In this document: positions 23,367 through 33,901 of the stretch, in pieces
Position numbering within the stretch: position 1 is the stretch's first letter
How the letters are laid out: every line of letters starts with the position of its first letter
From: Elmis aenea
Taxonomy: Eukaryota; Arthropoda; Insecta; Coleoptera; Elmidae
Direction: 5' to 3'
Assembly: GCA_947652605.1 (NCBI GenBank)
Contig: OX393578.1
Coordinates: 41,111,470-41,175,469 of the forward strand
Length of the DNA: 64,000 nt
Made by a program: the position numbers and the translations under genes
The notes under the pieces: generated by a model
What the model saw: only the letters and a program-made list of their open reading frames with translations
Database searches by the model: none
What the model was told of the DNA's origin: nothing

Positions 23367-23930
23367 AAAACCCGTGTGACTCGGTGTAAATTTCTGTAGA
23401 AAATTTAATACAAAATATCTTGTATTGTTTTTCTTGTACAGATTTCAGTACAGAATTCCATTCGTTTGAAACTGTGTGTGACACTGATACAATTTTATGT
23501 ACAAGTTACTGCCCATGCACATGCGCCTAAACAGTATAAACACAGATATGCACTCCCTCTTAAAACAAGGTATTTATCCCTTGTAATAGCCATTTTAAAC
23601 AATAACAACATCCTGCTTCGGATTACCAAGAATTAACTGTTAACAGGAATTTCTATTGTTTATATTTCCTTTAGCTGCAGATGTTCAAAATCAGCTGTTA
23701 GTCGCCATTATTCACTCATCTGTAGCACGCACTTTCTGTATCTAAACTTGCATGCAAATAAAACACGCCCCATTGTATTTTCTATACAAGACACTGCATG
23801 GGACGCTTGTACATGCAAGAAACTTTACATAATTCTATACGAGAAACCTGTATGACACTATATAAGATTTTCTGTATAATATTTGGTACAAATTTCTATA
23901 CAGAATCTTTCATCGTGTCACACGGGCTTT
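23367..23930. mobile_element. TIR element with CCCGTGTGAC ends
   Basis: AAAACCCGTGTGACTCGGTG (23367-23386) is matched by the reverse complement of 23911-23930 (AAAGCCCGTGTGACACGATG). Just inside both ends are GTATAGA/TCTGTA and TTGTAC words. There is no coding sequence and no clear target duplication, so the superfamily is undecided. Confidence 0.65.
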
Positions 23931-24389
23931 AAACACATGATAGTATACAATATGATATGTTTAACGTTTTACCAAAAATAAATTCGTTTGTCATAAACAA
24001 TTTAAAACACTGTGTAAAATGCATGGTTTGATCAACCGGCACAATGAACATAAGATGCCTATCGTCTTTTAAAAACGTAACTCCTTTAAAAGTAGTAAAT
24101 CTACAATAGAAAGTTATAAAAATAAGATGGCCAAGAAAATGAATTATTTAGTAATATATGTTTTTTAACTAAAAAATTTATAAAATGTGTAACGTAATAA
24201 TTATTATTAAATACCGTACGAGTATTTATGGTAATTGTCAAAGTCATAGGTAGAACAATAATACATTCCATCTGATTTTAGTACTCTTCGTACCTCCTCC
24301 TACCATTTCAAAACGATTTAGGAAAGATAATAAACTTTATTATTTTATGCATTGGAACTTTTATAACAATGTATGTATGTTTGTATATA

Positions 24390-24439
24390 CAGGGTGGTCC
24401 ACTAGAATCTCGTAAACGGTAAGAGATACAAAGAAGTTT
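24390..24439. mobile_element. left end of a palindromic MITE, split by a LINE insertion
   Basis: CAGGGTGGTCCACTAG then ATCTCGTAAACGGTAAGAG and TACAAAGAAGTTT are collinear with the left arm of the element at 53834-54834. The sequence is interrupted at 24439 and resumes at 26010. Confidence 0.8.
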
Positions 24440-26009
24440 CATTCATTCATTGAGCCGTACAATCCTAGGGATTATGGCTAACGCCGAGGCGTTGTTGTAG
24501 ATCCATTTGTTGAGGTGGATCAGTCCTCTCCTCTAATTTTATCTAATTCTCTCGCAATTTCTTCCATTTTACCTATTCGCAACATGGTTTTAACATTCCA
24601 TGTTGCAATCTTTATTTGTTCGTATTTACTTATTTCTTCCTTTTGTCCCCTCTTGTTTTCTTGTTTTTCTTTATTTTTATTCTTATTTGTGTCCTTGTTT
24701 CTGTCCTGTTTAATTTCCTGTGTGATGTTTCATGTACTTATCCTTAATTCTCTGTTTTCATTTTTATATTTATTTTTTTTCTTTCCTTTTGTCTTTAATT
24801 AACTTTCTCATATCCAGTTTCATTGCTTCGGTCGTTTCTACATTTTCCTGTCCTTTGCTATTTACCGTTATTAGCTTTTTGACCTTTGTGTCAATTTATT
24901 TCGCTCCTTACTGTACTTCTCCAATTCTTGAGCTTCTTTATTCCAGTTCCAAGTTTCTTCGTCAATTATTAACTTTAGGAAGCCTATCTTAACATTTTTA
25001 CCACTTTGCCTTTTTTCTTTAGCTATGTTTCTGATTTTTCCTTGTATTTCCCTTTCATTCTTAGTCATATCGTCATTAATGTATATTTCTTCTCCCCTTC
25101 GCTGTCTTAGTTTATTTTTATTCTGCATCACTTTGGTTTTATCCTCTTCACTATTAAGCTCAATTAAACAGGTTTTCTCTCCTATTTTCCGTGCCGCATT
25201 TACTTCCACTTCGACCCTCAGTTCCTTTTCTATGAACTTTTTTAATGTTTCTCGGAGCACATTCTGGTTGTTTGTTTCGATGGGCATACCTTGTAATATT
25301 ACGTTCCTCCTTCTTTTTTCTCTCTCTAGTCTTTCAAGCCTCTCGTTTGTGCGTGTCACCTCTCGTCTCAGATCACCTATTTCTTTTAAGGCCTTTTCGT
25401 TGGTTTCTTTTAATATCTTCATTTCATTTCTATATTTTTGTTGTTCGGCTCTTAGTTCTTTGATTTCATGCTTTATTTCCTCACTACTACTTCGCTGCCC
25501 TTCTTTTATTTCTTTCATATCTGTTGCCAGGTTCTCAATCATTGCCATTATTTGCCCCATTGTGCCTTCACATGTCCCCTCTCCCTTTGTTGGGGTCCTG
25601 CCTGTCTTTTTTGCTTTTTTAAAAATCTCTTTTTCATCCTCTCTCTTTCTTTTGTTTTCGTCCGTATTATATCCGTCGGTGCTCATCTTTGTTGACACGC
25701 GAGCCGTCGTGCGTCAGCTCGGTGGTACTATATTTATTCTCCTTATTAATAAACGCAAAATCACACTTTGGTGATTTATTAATTTAACTTAAACTTGATT
25801 TAATATTTTTAAAGAGAAGTATTTATCAACTTTTTATGTAGCAGTGTTTTGCACAAACTCAAACTTTGCGAAATCTCTCAATCCGACTCTGTCTTCCTTC
25901 AATCACCTTTTAATTGATGCCTTTGCTATTATCTCTTCTGATTATTTTGCTAAACCGCGCAAAAAGCCCGGTCCCGGTCTACCCGTCGGAGACCTGACCT
26001 TTATCGGTG
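24440..26009 (-). mobile_element. LINE copy retaining ORF1 but lacking most of ORF2
   Basis: The insert is bounded by perfect 13-bp duplications TACAAAGAAGTTT at 24427-24439 and 26010-26022, and it splits a MITE whose uninterrupted relative is at 53834-54834. Read on the minus strand, it has a GC-richer 5' leader starting CACCGATAAAGGTCAGG, ORF1 (25698-24871) and the first codons of the ORF2 endonuclease (KIATWNVKTMLRIGKMEEIA, about 24613-24554). It then jumps to a 3' end with a short (AATG)n tail at 24440-24452. Nearly all of the endonuclease and the entire RT are absent. Confidence 0.85.
24871..25698 (-). CDS. LINE ORF1 protein (coiled coil plus RRM-like domain)
   Basis: The 275-codon intact frame encodes a basic protein of the ORF1p kind, the RNA-binding chaperone that packages LINE RNA. 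A basic KRKRE patch lies at residues 16-20. A heptad-rich stretch of Glu, Lys and Leu at about 50-128 is predicted by eye to be a coiled coil that would oligomerise the protein. RRRNVILQGMP at 129-139 opens an RRM-like region (KTCLIELNSEEDKTKVM, EEIYINDDMT) resembling the Transposase_22/L1 ORF1 fold. No zinc knuckle is present. Most of ORF2 is missing downstream, so mobility would need RT supplied by another copy. The long plus-strand frame at 25025-25774 is its shadow. Confidence 0.85.
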   Translation of the reverse strand: MSTKMSTDGYNTDENKRKREDEKEIFKKAKKTGRTPTKGEGTCEGTMGQIMAMIENLATDMKEIKEGQRSSSEEIKHEIKELRAEQQKYRNEMKILKETNEKALKEIGDLRREVTRTNERLERLEREKRRRNVILQGMPIETNNQNVLRETLKKFIEKELRVEVEVNAARKIGEKTCLIELNSEEDKTKVMQNKNKLRQRRGEEIYINDDMTKNEREIQGKIRNIAKEKRQSGKNVKIGFLKLIIDEETWNWNKEAQELEKYSKERNKLTQRSKS

Positions 26010-26246
26010 TACAAAGAAGTTTAAATTAGGCAAATCGTTCCCCTTTCTAAGGCCTATTCAATGATGCTTTAATGTTTTTAAAAAGTTCCATGGCACGCTA
26101 AATAATAAACAAAAATCAAAACGGGATTTTTTAAATCGTTAATAATTCAGTTATAATTGATGCTACAAAAATATTTTTGACGACAAAGTGTAGATTATTT
26201 TACGCACTGTAAAATGAAAACATTCAATTGTTTTAATGTGTTAATG
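26010..26246. mobile_element. continuation of the split palindromic MITE (left arm only)
   Basis: From 26010 (second copy of the 13-bp duplication) the sequence follows 53892-54125 closely: CTTTCTAAGGCCTATTCAAT, GATGCTTTAATGTTTT, AAGTTCCATGGCACG and ACGCACTGTAAAATGAAAAC. It ends around 26246, where LINE RT-like sequence begins, and no right arm is found. It is a truncated copy. Confidence 0.75.
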
Positions 26247-26249
26247 AAG

Positions 26250-26937
26250 AAAAAAGGGTTATTATGCAGACAACGCATTATTAATTGCGGAGAATGAGGA
26301 CCAGCTGCAGGCTCTGCTGATGAAAATAATTCTTGTGAAAAATACAAGATGAAAATATCAGCGAAGAATATAAAATGCATGACTATCAGCAAGAAGCCCG
26401 GCCATAAGGTGAAAACTACAAGTTGAACAAGACGTAATCGATCAAATGTCCACCTTCAATTATCTCGTTATATATCCAGCTGGGTAAACCCCTAAAACCA
26501 AATAAACGTCAAGTATTAACAGACATGAAAAGGACATGAAAAAGTATCATATAATGCAATAAATATATTAACACCGAGGTAAAAAGTAGGTACAGTATAA
26601 AAACTTTGGTACTGCCCATATTAAGCTATGCGCAGCAGATGATAGACACCTAAAAAACAAGGCAAATAATGAAAACGACCGAGTTGAAGACGTCGAGAAA
26701 GATAAATCGCAAAACAATAATAAACCGCATCCGAAACAACGACATACCAAATTAAACCCAGGTACAACCTATAAATGCGTGGATAACAACAAGAAGACAG
26801 AAATAAAACAATTACATCTCAACCTGGAGGAAGCCAGCCGGGTACGTCAGATCAGAGATAAATTACCGATAGATAAAGGTTCCCAAGGACGACCGACGAG
26901 GAGATGGAGAAAATCGCTGTAAATTGGAGTGAATATA
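26250..26937 (+). pseudogene. LINE reverse transcriptase remnant
   Basis: Read with frame changes, the plus strand gives YADNALLIAENEDQLQALLM (the catalytic YADD is YADN here), KYKMKISAKNIKCMTISKK, IDQMSTFNYL, VPILSYA, a KLKTSRKIN/RIRNNDIPN region, and near the end VRSEINYR with PKDDRRGDGENRC, a frame-shifted version of the KLP--K---GRPRRRW tail. These are consecutive RT motifs of a CR1/RTE-like LINE. Multiple stops show it is dead. It is cut at 26937 by the palindromic element and probably resumes after 28838. Confidence 0.75.
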
Positions 26938-27759
26938 CAGGGTGCGCCACGACCCTGAGATTCTTCGATAGCTCCTTTATTAATGAAAATATCAAAAAAT
27001 GTTTAATACAAATATTGTGCGAACCTATTTTCTACATAACCTAAAATTATTTTCAAATATACAGAGTGTTTCGTTTGACCGGCACATATAAAAATTTAAT
27101 TTTTTTAAATAGAACACCCTGTATATTTTTACATTTTTGGATTCCTCTTAAAATTTACTTTAAAAAATGTATAAGGTTATATGGGTCTTAAGTCAACCGT
27201 TTTCGTAAAATTTACATTTTTGTGAAAATTTTGAGCGATACAGCACTTTCAATTTTTTTTAACATTAAAGTTATTTAAAAAAGCGGTAAAATTTCGTTTA
27301 AAACTTAGATTGACAATAGATTAATTAACATTTTGCGCTAGCTACATTTTAAAAATATTATACAGGGTGTTTTTTACGCTTGGTCAAACTTGTGAAACTT
27401 TAAACATCGATAAGTCATTTTTCTTAAATGTAACACCCTGTATATTTTTACATTTTCTTGTAGAGAATTTAATTGTCTTTCGAAACTATTAAGCATGTCC
27501 TATACCTAAAGTTAATATTTTTCGAGCTATCTCAATTTTTATTAGTATTACTAAGGCAATTAAAATATTTTAAAGTGGGCTATGGACTTAAGTTATAATT
27601 TTTAAAGAATTTTCAAACAAAAGAATAAAAAGAGCTGCAACTTTAATTTTAGGCTAAAAATGTACCCCATTTTATCGAAATTTATCGTATAAATTGTTCA
27701 AGATTATGTCCTTGTTCTACGCAAAGCCGTAGACCTTGTCTGAAAGACTAGCTCCCTTT

Positions 27760-27985
27760 ATAACATTTCGGGGGTTATACCATCAAAAGCAACACGAATC
27801 CTGTTCTGCACATCTTCAGCAGTTGTTGGGGGGTCTTGATACACCTGTTTTATGGGTCCCCACAAAAATAAATCTATAGGGGTAAGATCAGGTGACCTAG
27901 GTGGCCAGGAGATTGGTCTACCTCGCCCTATCCATCTATTAGGATATTCTGTGTTCGGCAACTGCATTACTTGCTGTGTTGCTTT
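27760..27985 (-). pseudogene. mariner-like transposase fragment, left arm and centre
   Basis: The minus-strand frame reads QLPNTEYPNRWIGRGRP, then WPPRSPDLTPIDLFLWG, QVYQDPPTTAEDVQNRI and FDGITPEML, ending at TAA. WP-RSPDLTP-D-FLWG is the block with the last catalytic Asp in the mariner-like transposases common in insects. The DDE/D core before it is missing. After ITPEML this arm is frameshifted, while the mirror arm keeps the real C-terminus. Confidence 0.85.
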
Positions 27986-28097
27986 TAATGGTATAACCCC
28001 CGAAATGTTATCAAGAGTGCTAGAGTCTTTGAGACAACATCTACGGCTGTGCGTAGAACATGAACAAGGATATAATTTTAAACAATTTATACGATAA
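27978..28097 (+). pseudogene. mariner-like transposase C-terminus, right arm
   Basis: The plus-strand frame encodes VAFNGITPEMLSRVLESLRQ, then HLRLCVEHEQGYNFKQFIR and a stop at 28095-28097. It is the mirror image of the C-terminus in the left arm and reads through to the natural end of the protein, followed by AT-rich UTR-like sequence and then the terminal repeat. The start at 27852 lies in the antisense centre and is not a true start. Confidence 0.8.
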
Positions 28098-28839
28098 ATT
28101 TCGGGGAAAAGGGGTACATTATTGGACTAAAATTAAAGTTGGAGCTCTTTTTATTCTTTTGTTTAAAAATTCTTTGAAAAATTACGGCTTATGTCCATGG
28201 CCGAATTTAAAATATTTTTGCCTTTAGTAATACTAATAAAAATCGAGATAACTCGAAAAATATTAATTTTAGGTATAGGACATGCTTAATAATTTCGAAA
28301 GACAATTAAATTCTCTACAAGAAAATGTAAAAATATACAGGGTGTTACATTTAAGAAAAATGACTTATCGATGTTTAAAGTTTCACAAGTTTGACCAAGC
28401 GTAAAAAACACCCTGTATAATATTTTTAAAATGTAACTAGCGCAAAGTGTTAATTAATCTATTGTCAATCTAAGTTTTAAACGAAATTTTACCGCTTTTT
28501 TAATGTTTAATGTTAAAAAAAATTGAAAGTGCTGTATCGCTCAAAATTTTCACAAAAATGTAAATTTTACGAAAACGGTTGACTTAAGACCCATATAACC
28601 TTATACATTTTTTAAAGTAAATTTTAAGAGGATTTCAAAAATGTAAAAATATACAGGGTGTTCTATTTAAAAAAATTAAATTTTCATATGTGCCGGTCAA
28701 ACGAAACACTCTGTATATTTGAAAATAATTTTAGGTTATGTAGAAAATAAGTTCGCACAATATTTGTATTAAACATTTTTTGATATTTTCATTAATAAAG
28801 GAGCTATCGAAGAATCTCAGGGTCGTGGTGCACCCTGTA

Positions 28840-28960
28840 TGTGTATATAGAGAGCCTAGGCTTGAAAAACGAAAAAGAAGATAACATTTCAAGCTACAAA
28901 AAATCGGTAATCTTACCATATTCAAAGTTAACTTTAAAACTATAAGCTTTTACACACTCT
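28840..28960 (+). pseudogene. probable continuation of the LINE remnant
   Basis: Directly after the palindrome and its TA, the sequence GAGAGCCTAGGCTTGAAAAACGAAAAAGAAGATAA lies where the LINE of 26250-26937 would continue (the ---LEEE-D-ending typical of such tails). The join is inferred, not proven. A degenerate terminus TACACACTCTGTA occurs at about 28951. Confidence 0.4.
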
Positions 28961-29446
28961 GTATTAAAAAAAAATTAATAGTAGCCCTATTTAACAAACA
29001 AAAACAATACAAGTATAATGTCATAACGAAATCGCAAAGCACTTCAAAAATACAACAATAATTCATAACAGCGAAACGGGCAAAATTTAATAGATTTTAA
29101 AAGCATTCATATTCAATGGGCATCAAAAACTTTGTCATAATCAATTTTTGTATGTTTCAGCAATACTGGTTAGAAAGATATAAATATTTTAATCACTTTG
29201 ATTTAAAAAAAAATAACTACTAGACAATTAAAAATTACGATTTAAAAAGTAATATTGTAATTAAAACAATCAATCTCTGGTAAATCTTTGTCAATAATAA
29301 AAGTTTTTATCATTAATATTGGAATTTCCAATACCGAGATGTGCGTACTAGAGGTCGCATCCCCTATTAGGAGCGCTTTGACAGCCATGATTTTATTTAA
29401 AATTTTAGTTATTTTCTATATTTCATATATCTTAATTGTTTATAAT
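28961..29446. other. AT-rich non-coding DNA
   Basis: Nothing recognised. Confidence 0.45.
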
Positions 29447-29876
29447 CAGGGATGAAAAACTTAATGTAACGATACCCGATAACATAACGTTATAATAACG
29501 ATTCAACTATAATTTCTAGTACAATAACGTAACGATATTTTTATAACGTTATATAACGCTATAATAACCACTAACGTTTCATTAAAACTTATTTTTTAAC
29601 GTTATTTTCTATTAACTAAAGTTCAATTTTTATTAATCTAAAGTTATACTTTGTTTATATTTCAAATATGAAAACTAAAATAAAATATCTAAAGGTTATT
29701 TTTTAGTATTTATTAAAATTTACGCTTATAGATCCCAAAATACATTTATTTTTATAAAGGTTTATTCACATAACGTTGTGCAACATAACGATTCATTTTT
29801 AAAATTTTATTTATAACGTTTTGGAACGAAAACAAATAATAAATAACCTTATACAAGAACGTAACCATTTAAAACC
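29447..29876. mobile_element. possible hAT-like MITE with TAACGTTAT repeats
   Basis: CAGGGATGAAAAACTTAATG at 29447 and a degenerate inverted end near 29860-29876 (GTAACCATTTAAAACCCT) bound a region with many ATAACG and CGTTAT words (29495-29580, 29772-29822). Flanking 8-mers agree poorly, so the element call is tentative. Confidence 0.4.
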
Positions 29877-29885
29877 CTATTTCAT

Positions 29886-30199
29886 CTATCGTATCAGCTG
29901 ATCGAAAATGATTGATTCCTGCTAAATTTAATGTAAAAAAATAACCAAATTTTTGTTAGTACCTTTCCAGCCATGTTGGGGGCGCAAGTAAGTATGCTAA
30001 AAAAAATTGGCGCACAGCATGAAAATATTCCAGTGCATAAATTATCAAAAAAACTAAATCATAAGAAAAAAGAATACGGTGTATAATTTTATTTTTAAAA
30101 AAAATTGTTTTTTCGTATTGTCACGAAGGTTTTAAGGCCTAAACTTTAAAGACAACATGCGCTTGGGGGTACAGCTCGGAATCAATAAAGAAGCTAAAT
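29886..30199. other. AT-rich non-coding DNA
   Basis: Nothing recognised. Confidence 0.4.
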
Positions 30200-30528
30200 T
30201 ACTATCAAGAAATGAGCAAATTTATTGTACGAACAAGATGAACACATTGACAAACAGAATTCTTACAGAACGGTGACCTGCTGGACCAGCGTAAATACGG
30301 CCATCTCGACATATTGCTCTACGACCGACCGGAGTATACTGTTGACTGTCTTCCCATAATTTGGGAAGACTATTTCTATTCGTTAATACTGTTATTGTAT
30401 CAGCAATAAGTCGTATAATAAGGAATCGCATGATGCCGTACTTGGACATCAGCCCTATTTGCTTGCTGTAACACAGTTATAACATTTGATTGCATATAGG
30501 GTTGACCCTGCATGGTGCAATATGTAAC
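30200..30528 (-). other. candidate terminal exon of an unknown transcript
   Basis: On the minus strand CTATTTTTATAG ends at 30529, a fair splice acceptor. It is followed by a frame open from the junction: VTYCTMQGQPYMQSNVITVL, QQANRADVQVRHHAIPYYTT, YC and stop (30402-30400). An alternative frame (30449-30222) encodes 75 residues including LPKLWEDSQQYTPVGRRAIC. AATAAA follows at 30226-30221. The segment is less AT-rich than its surroundings. I do not recognise the protein, and the two frames compete, so it could be a decayed exon, a UTR or chance. Confidence 0.3.
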
Positions 30529-30551
30529 CTATAAAAATAGTAAATTATTAC

Positions 30552-31314
30552 ATAACAAGAGTTGTAAAAAGCATATAACGCATGAGTGCGTAATTGCTTT
30601 ACAACTCGAGTTATGCAGCTTACTTTTTCTACGAACATATAATACCTACGATTTTAACGGCCTTTTGGCTAATGTACACATGTAATTACGTTGTCTTGTC
30701 AATTTTGAGGTAAGCCTACTTTGACATTTCTAGGTAAGTGTGCGTTTTGCTTACCGTGCGTTAGGACTCACTATGCATGCAGGCTGTACGGTAAGAGTCA
30801 TTTACATTAGTGATAGTAGAAAATCGGAGTTTACGAATCTATTTTACAACAAAAAAAAATTATTAAATTTAGATAAAAATATTAGTGTACAGTATTGCAA
30901 TCGTTGTTAATTTTTTTCTTCCAAGATACAAAAAAACTCAGATATAATGCACAAGTGTAGGTACTAAAACTTAATAATTATTTTTTTCTACGACCACTAA
31001 AGTAAATGACTCACCGTACAGCCTGCATGCATTGTAAGTGGGTCCATACGCACAGTAAGCAAAAAGCACAGTTTTTTAAAAAATTATCAAAGTAGACTCA
31101 TGTCAAGCACTTCGTGCATGCCTAGTAGGTTATAACGCACGGTAAGCAAAACGCGCATTAGTCTAGAAATATTTTAGCAGACTTACGTCAAAATTGACAT
31201 GAAAACGTGTCTATTAGCCAAAAGGCCGTTAAGATCGTATGTATTATGTGATCGTAGAAAAAGTATGCTACATAACACGAGTTTTTTTTTACTCTTTTTT
31301 ACAACTCTTGTTAT
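30552..31314. mobile_element. palindromic fold-back element with ATAACAAGAGTTGTAAA ends
   Basis: The left end ATAACAAGAGTTGTAAA (30552-30568) pairs with TTTACAACTCTTGTTAT (31298-31314). Long arms follow: CATGCAGGCTGTACGG near 30775-30790 against CCGTACAGCCTGCATG near 31014-31029, and GGCCTTTTGGCTAA near 30660 against TTAGCCAAAAGGCC near 31214. Each end also forms a smaller hairpin of its own (TTTACAACTCGAGTTAT at 30599-30615). There is no coding and the superfamily is unknown. Confidence 0.8.
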
Positions 31315-31319
31315 TTAAT

Positions 31320-33900
31320 ATACTATTATTTATACATAGGTAACGAATAATCAAAAAGGCAACAAGGTAGTTTATATTAGCAAAGAGCATTTTTTTTTAA
31401 TTCGACAACCACCATCTCATTCTAAATTACCTTAATAAGTTAAATAGAGTTTACGCTGATCACGTTGCCTTTCAAGACAAGATAAAAGTTTAAAGAACGC
31501 TACTTACTGAAAACTTAAAAGCATAGTTCTATCTCACCTGAATTTAAGTGAACTAACACGATCAAATCTTTCAAGTAACTTGAATCAAAGTACGTGACTT
31601 CAAGAAACTTGACAAATGAGAGCGAAGCTTAGGTACACGAAAGGTTTAATAATAAAATCCATATATATCTTTGTCAAAACTTGAAAAGGCGTAGGAATAA
31701 AAAATACCTAACCTTGGATATCGCGCACAAAAGTAAACTAGGTATTGATTTGTGGGGGCAGGATTTATATAAAATAAAGTAGGGTTGACTGATTCAAATC
31801 GACCTTATTCATCAATTAATCCCATCCAAGAGGCCCCTTTAAACTCAAGTCTCAGTATTTAATCAATTGTGCAGACGAAGAATGGCAAAAAATAAATTAA
31901 GAAATAAATGTATCTAGGTTATTGCCCATTTTATACCGTCAATTCATAGCAGCGTTAAAATATATATTCTGTTATCTCCACGTTTCGAAAGTAATCATTC
32001 GATATCCAGTGTTTTTAATTCATTTCACGGAATCGAAGTAAACGTTTTCATCCCATTTAACCTCGCTTTTCGATAACTTTATCGTGCCAAGGGATTCGAA
32101 TACTTTGATTATTTAAATTAGGATTAATACTTTGAATAAATTGAGAATATACATTTGCCAATATATTTTCCGTAGGAAAAAATGCAATCGTTTATTATCA
32201 GTATAATGCAGGTATTGTATATAGCTAGATAATAGCAATTGACGCGAATTTGAAGCACTTCATCTGTTAAGTATCTCTGCGAAACATAATACAGCGTGTC
32301 GATATTGCTGTTGTGTTACATTTTTAATTAATATTGGCTGGCTTCAGGCTTGTATAAAAACTTTTTTTTAATTAAAAAAGTAGCTGATTGCAATTACTCG
32401 TTATATTTCCGCTTCAATTTTTTTTTTTATTTATTGTTCCTCTATATTCACAATGCCCCAGATAACATTTCCAGCATTATAAGAGATTCAAGTTTGCTTA
32501 AATTAGATTATTTATTTTTTAATATGAAAGGAGCTGCAATCAATTTTTAAAACTACAAAATTTCTCGTTGTTTAGATGTTATAGCAAAAATTATGAAAAT
32601 GTCGAATTTCTTTTTTCTCTAAAAACTTTTTTGCCGGTTTTATGTGATCAATTTCATTTGTATCCTTTGAAGGTATGTACCTGTTTATGTAAAATACAAC
32701 AATTATTTTAGATTTTTTTAATCATTTTTCATTTTTGATATATTACACTTTATCTAATTTTTTGGCCAACATGTTATCTTTGGAATAGTTAAGTAAGTAA
32801 ATCTATTTAAATAAATAACCCATAAAATCAAATAAAATAGTAATTTACCAGTATTATCTATACTAAGTTGGTTATGTTTTATTGCTAACTTAGAATTATA
32901 TTGATCATGTACGGTTTTTCTTAATTTTTGTTACATATTTAAAAAGATACGACAAGCGTTTTTTACTATTTCTGGCAAAACGTTATTTTTTTAAATTCAT
33001 AAAGTGATAATTATCTACAGAATATTTGCATATTTTTTTTTTAATAATACCAAATCTTGCTTTACGTAATTGCTAAATAGGTTAGAATATACATTTTTTT
33101 AACTTTTAGAAGCACCGCATTGTCTTTAATAAATACCTACTTGCCATTTTAGCAGAATTAATACTCAATTAAAATTTAAAACCAAATTGACCTAATTTTA
33201 CCATTCAGCTTAATTATATTTCAATTTAGTACAAACCCACACTTCATTATTAGTTTCGATAATTAGTCCAAGCTTTGTGCGTCATTATTGGTTGTTTACC
33301 GTTTCCCATAATCAACAATTCAATTAACCGCCTGACTTTGTCTGCTACTGCAATTGTGCTTAAAGCCACTGTCACACAGGATGTTGTGACAATACATAAA
33401 ACCGGTTCTTGTTGACACATGTGTGGATGAAATACCGCCTCTTCATATATCAAAGATGCTTGGCGTGCATTATGCCTCATAAACATATGCGATATTGCAA
33501 TATGCAGGCAGGAGTTTCAACTCCATAACCTTAGCTTATCTGACTGTTGTCATAAATCATTGAAAAACCCTATAACCAACGGTGAAATAAATTAATATTT
33601 TATATTAATAGTGTTCACAGCACCAGCCAGTAATTAATATCATCCGGATTAAAACGTTCTCGTTAAATTTTTAATAATAAACGATGATACATGGTGTTGC
33701 AACTAAGTTCCGGTAGTAACTATTAAAAAAAAACTATCGTACGTGTGACAAAAATTGTAATGATGTGACCCTTCAACGTAATCCCTTTCTTGATTAATAT
33801 ATATTTAAAATCTTTTGTAGGTACAGTGATAACAACTTTTTTAAAATGCTGTTTCTGTTTTCTGTTTCAAAATGTTGTAAAATGCTCTTTATAAATAAAT
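31320..33900. other. AT-rich non-coding DNA
   Basis: A long stretch with no element I can define. A less AT-rich part at 33250-33560 has a 78-codon minus-strand frame (33486-33250), but no motif or transcript signal supports it as a gene. Confidence 0.45.
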
Positions 33901-33901
33901 A

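Larger units (their letters stand above)
26938..28837. mobile_element. 1.9-kb palindrome with inverted copies of a mariner transposase C-terminus
   Basis: CAGGGTGCGCCACGACCCTG (left) and CAGGGTCGTGGTGCACCCTG (right, to 28837) are the ends, with TA on both sides. Each arm is nearly 850 bp and contains two internal terminus-like modules: TACAGAGTGTTTCG to AACACCCTGTATA (about 27060-27124; mirror 28650-28715), and TACAGGGTGTTTTTTACGC to AACACCCTGTATA (about 27361-27443; mirror 28335-28420). The innermost part of each arm encodes the C-terminus of a mariner-like transposase. About 180 bp of transposase sequence forms the non-palindromic centre (about 27796-27975). Confidence 0.9.

Noticed and set aside
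25025..25774. 249-codon plus-strand ORF
   Set aside because: It is antisense to the LINE ORF1 at 24871-25698. Its Ser/Phe/Leu-rich composition is what the reverse strand of a Glu/Lys-rich coiled coil produces.
33250..33486. 78-codon minus-strand ORF in a less AT-rich island
   Set aside because: I could not match it to any family and there is no splice or polyadenylation context, so no gene is claimed.
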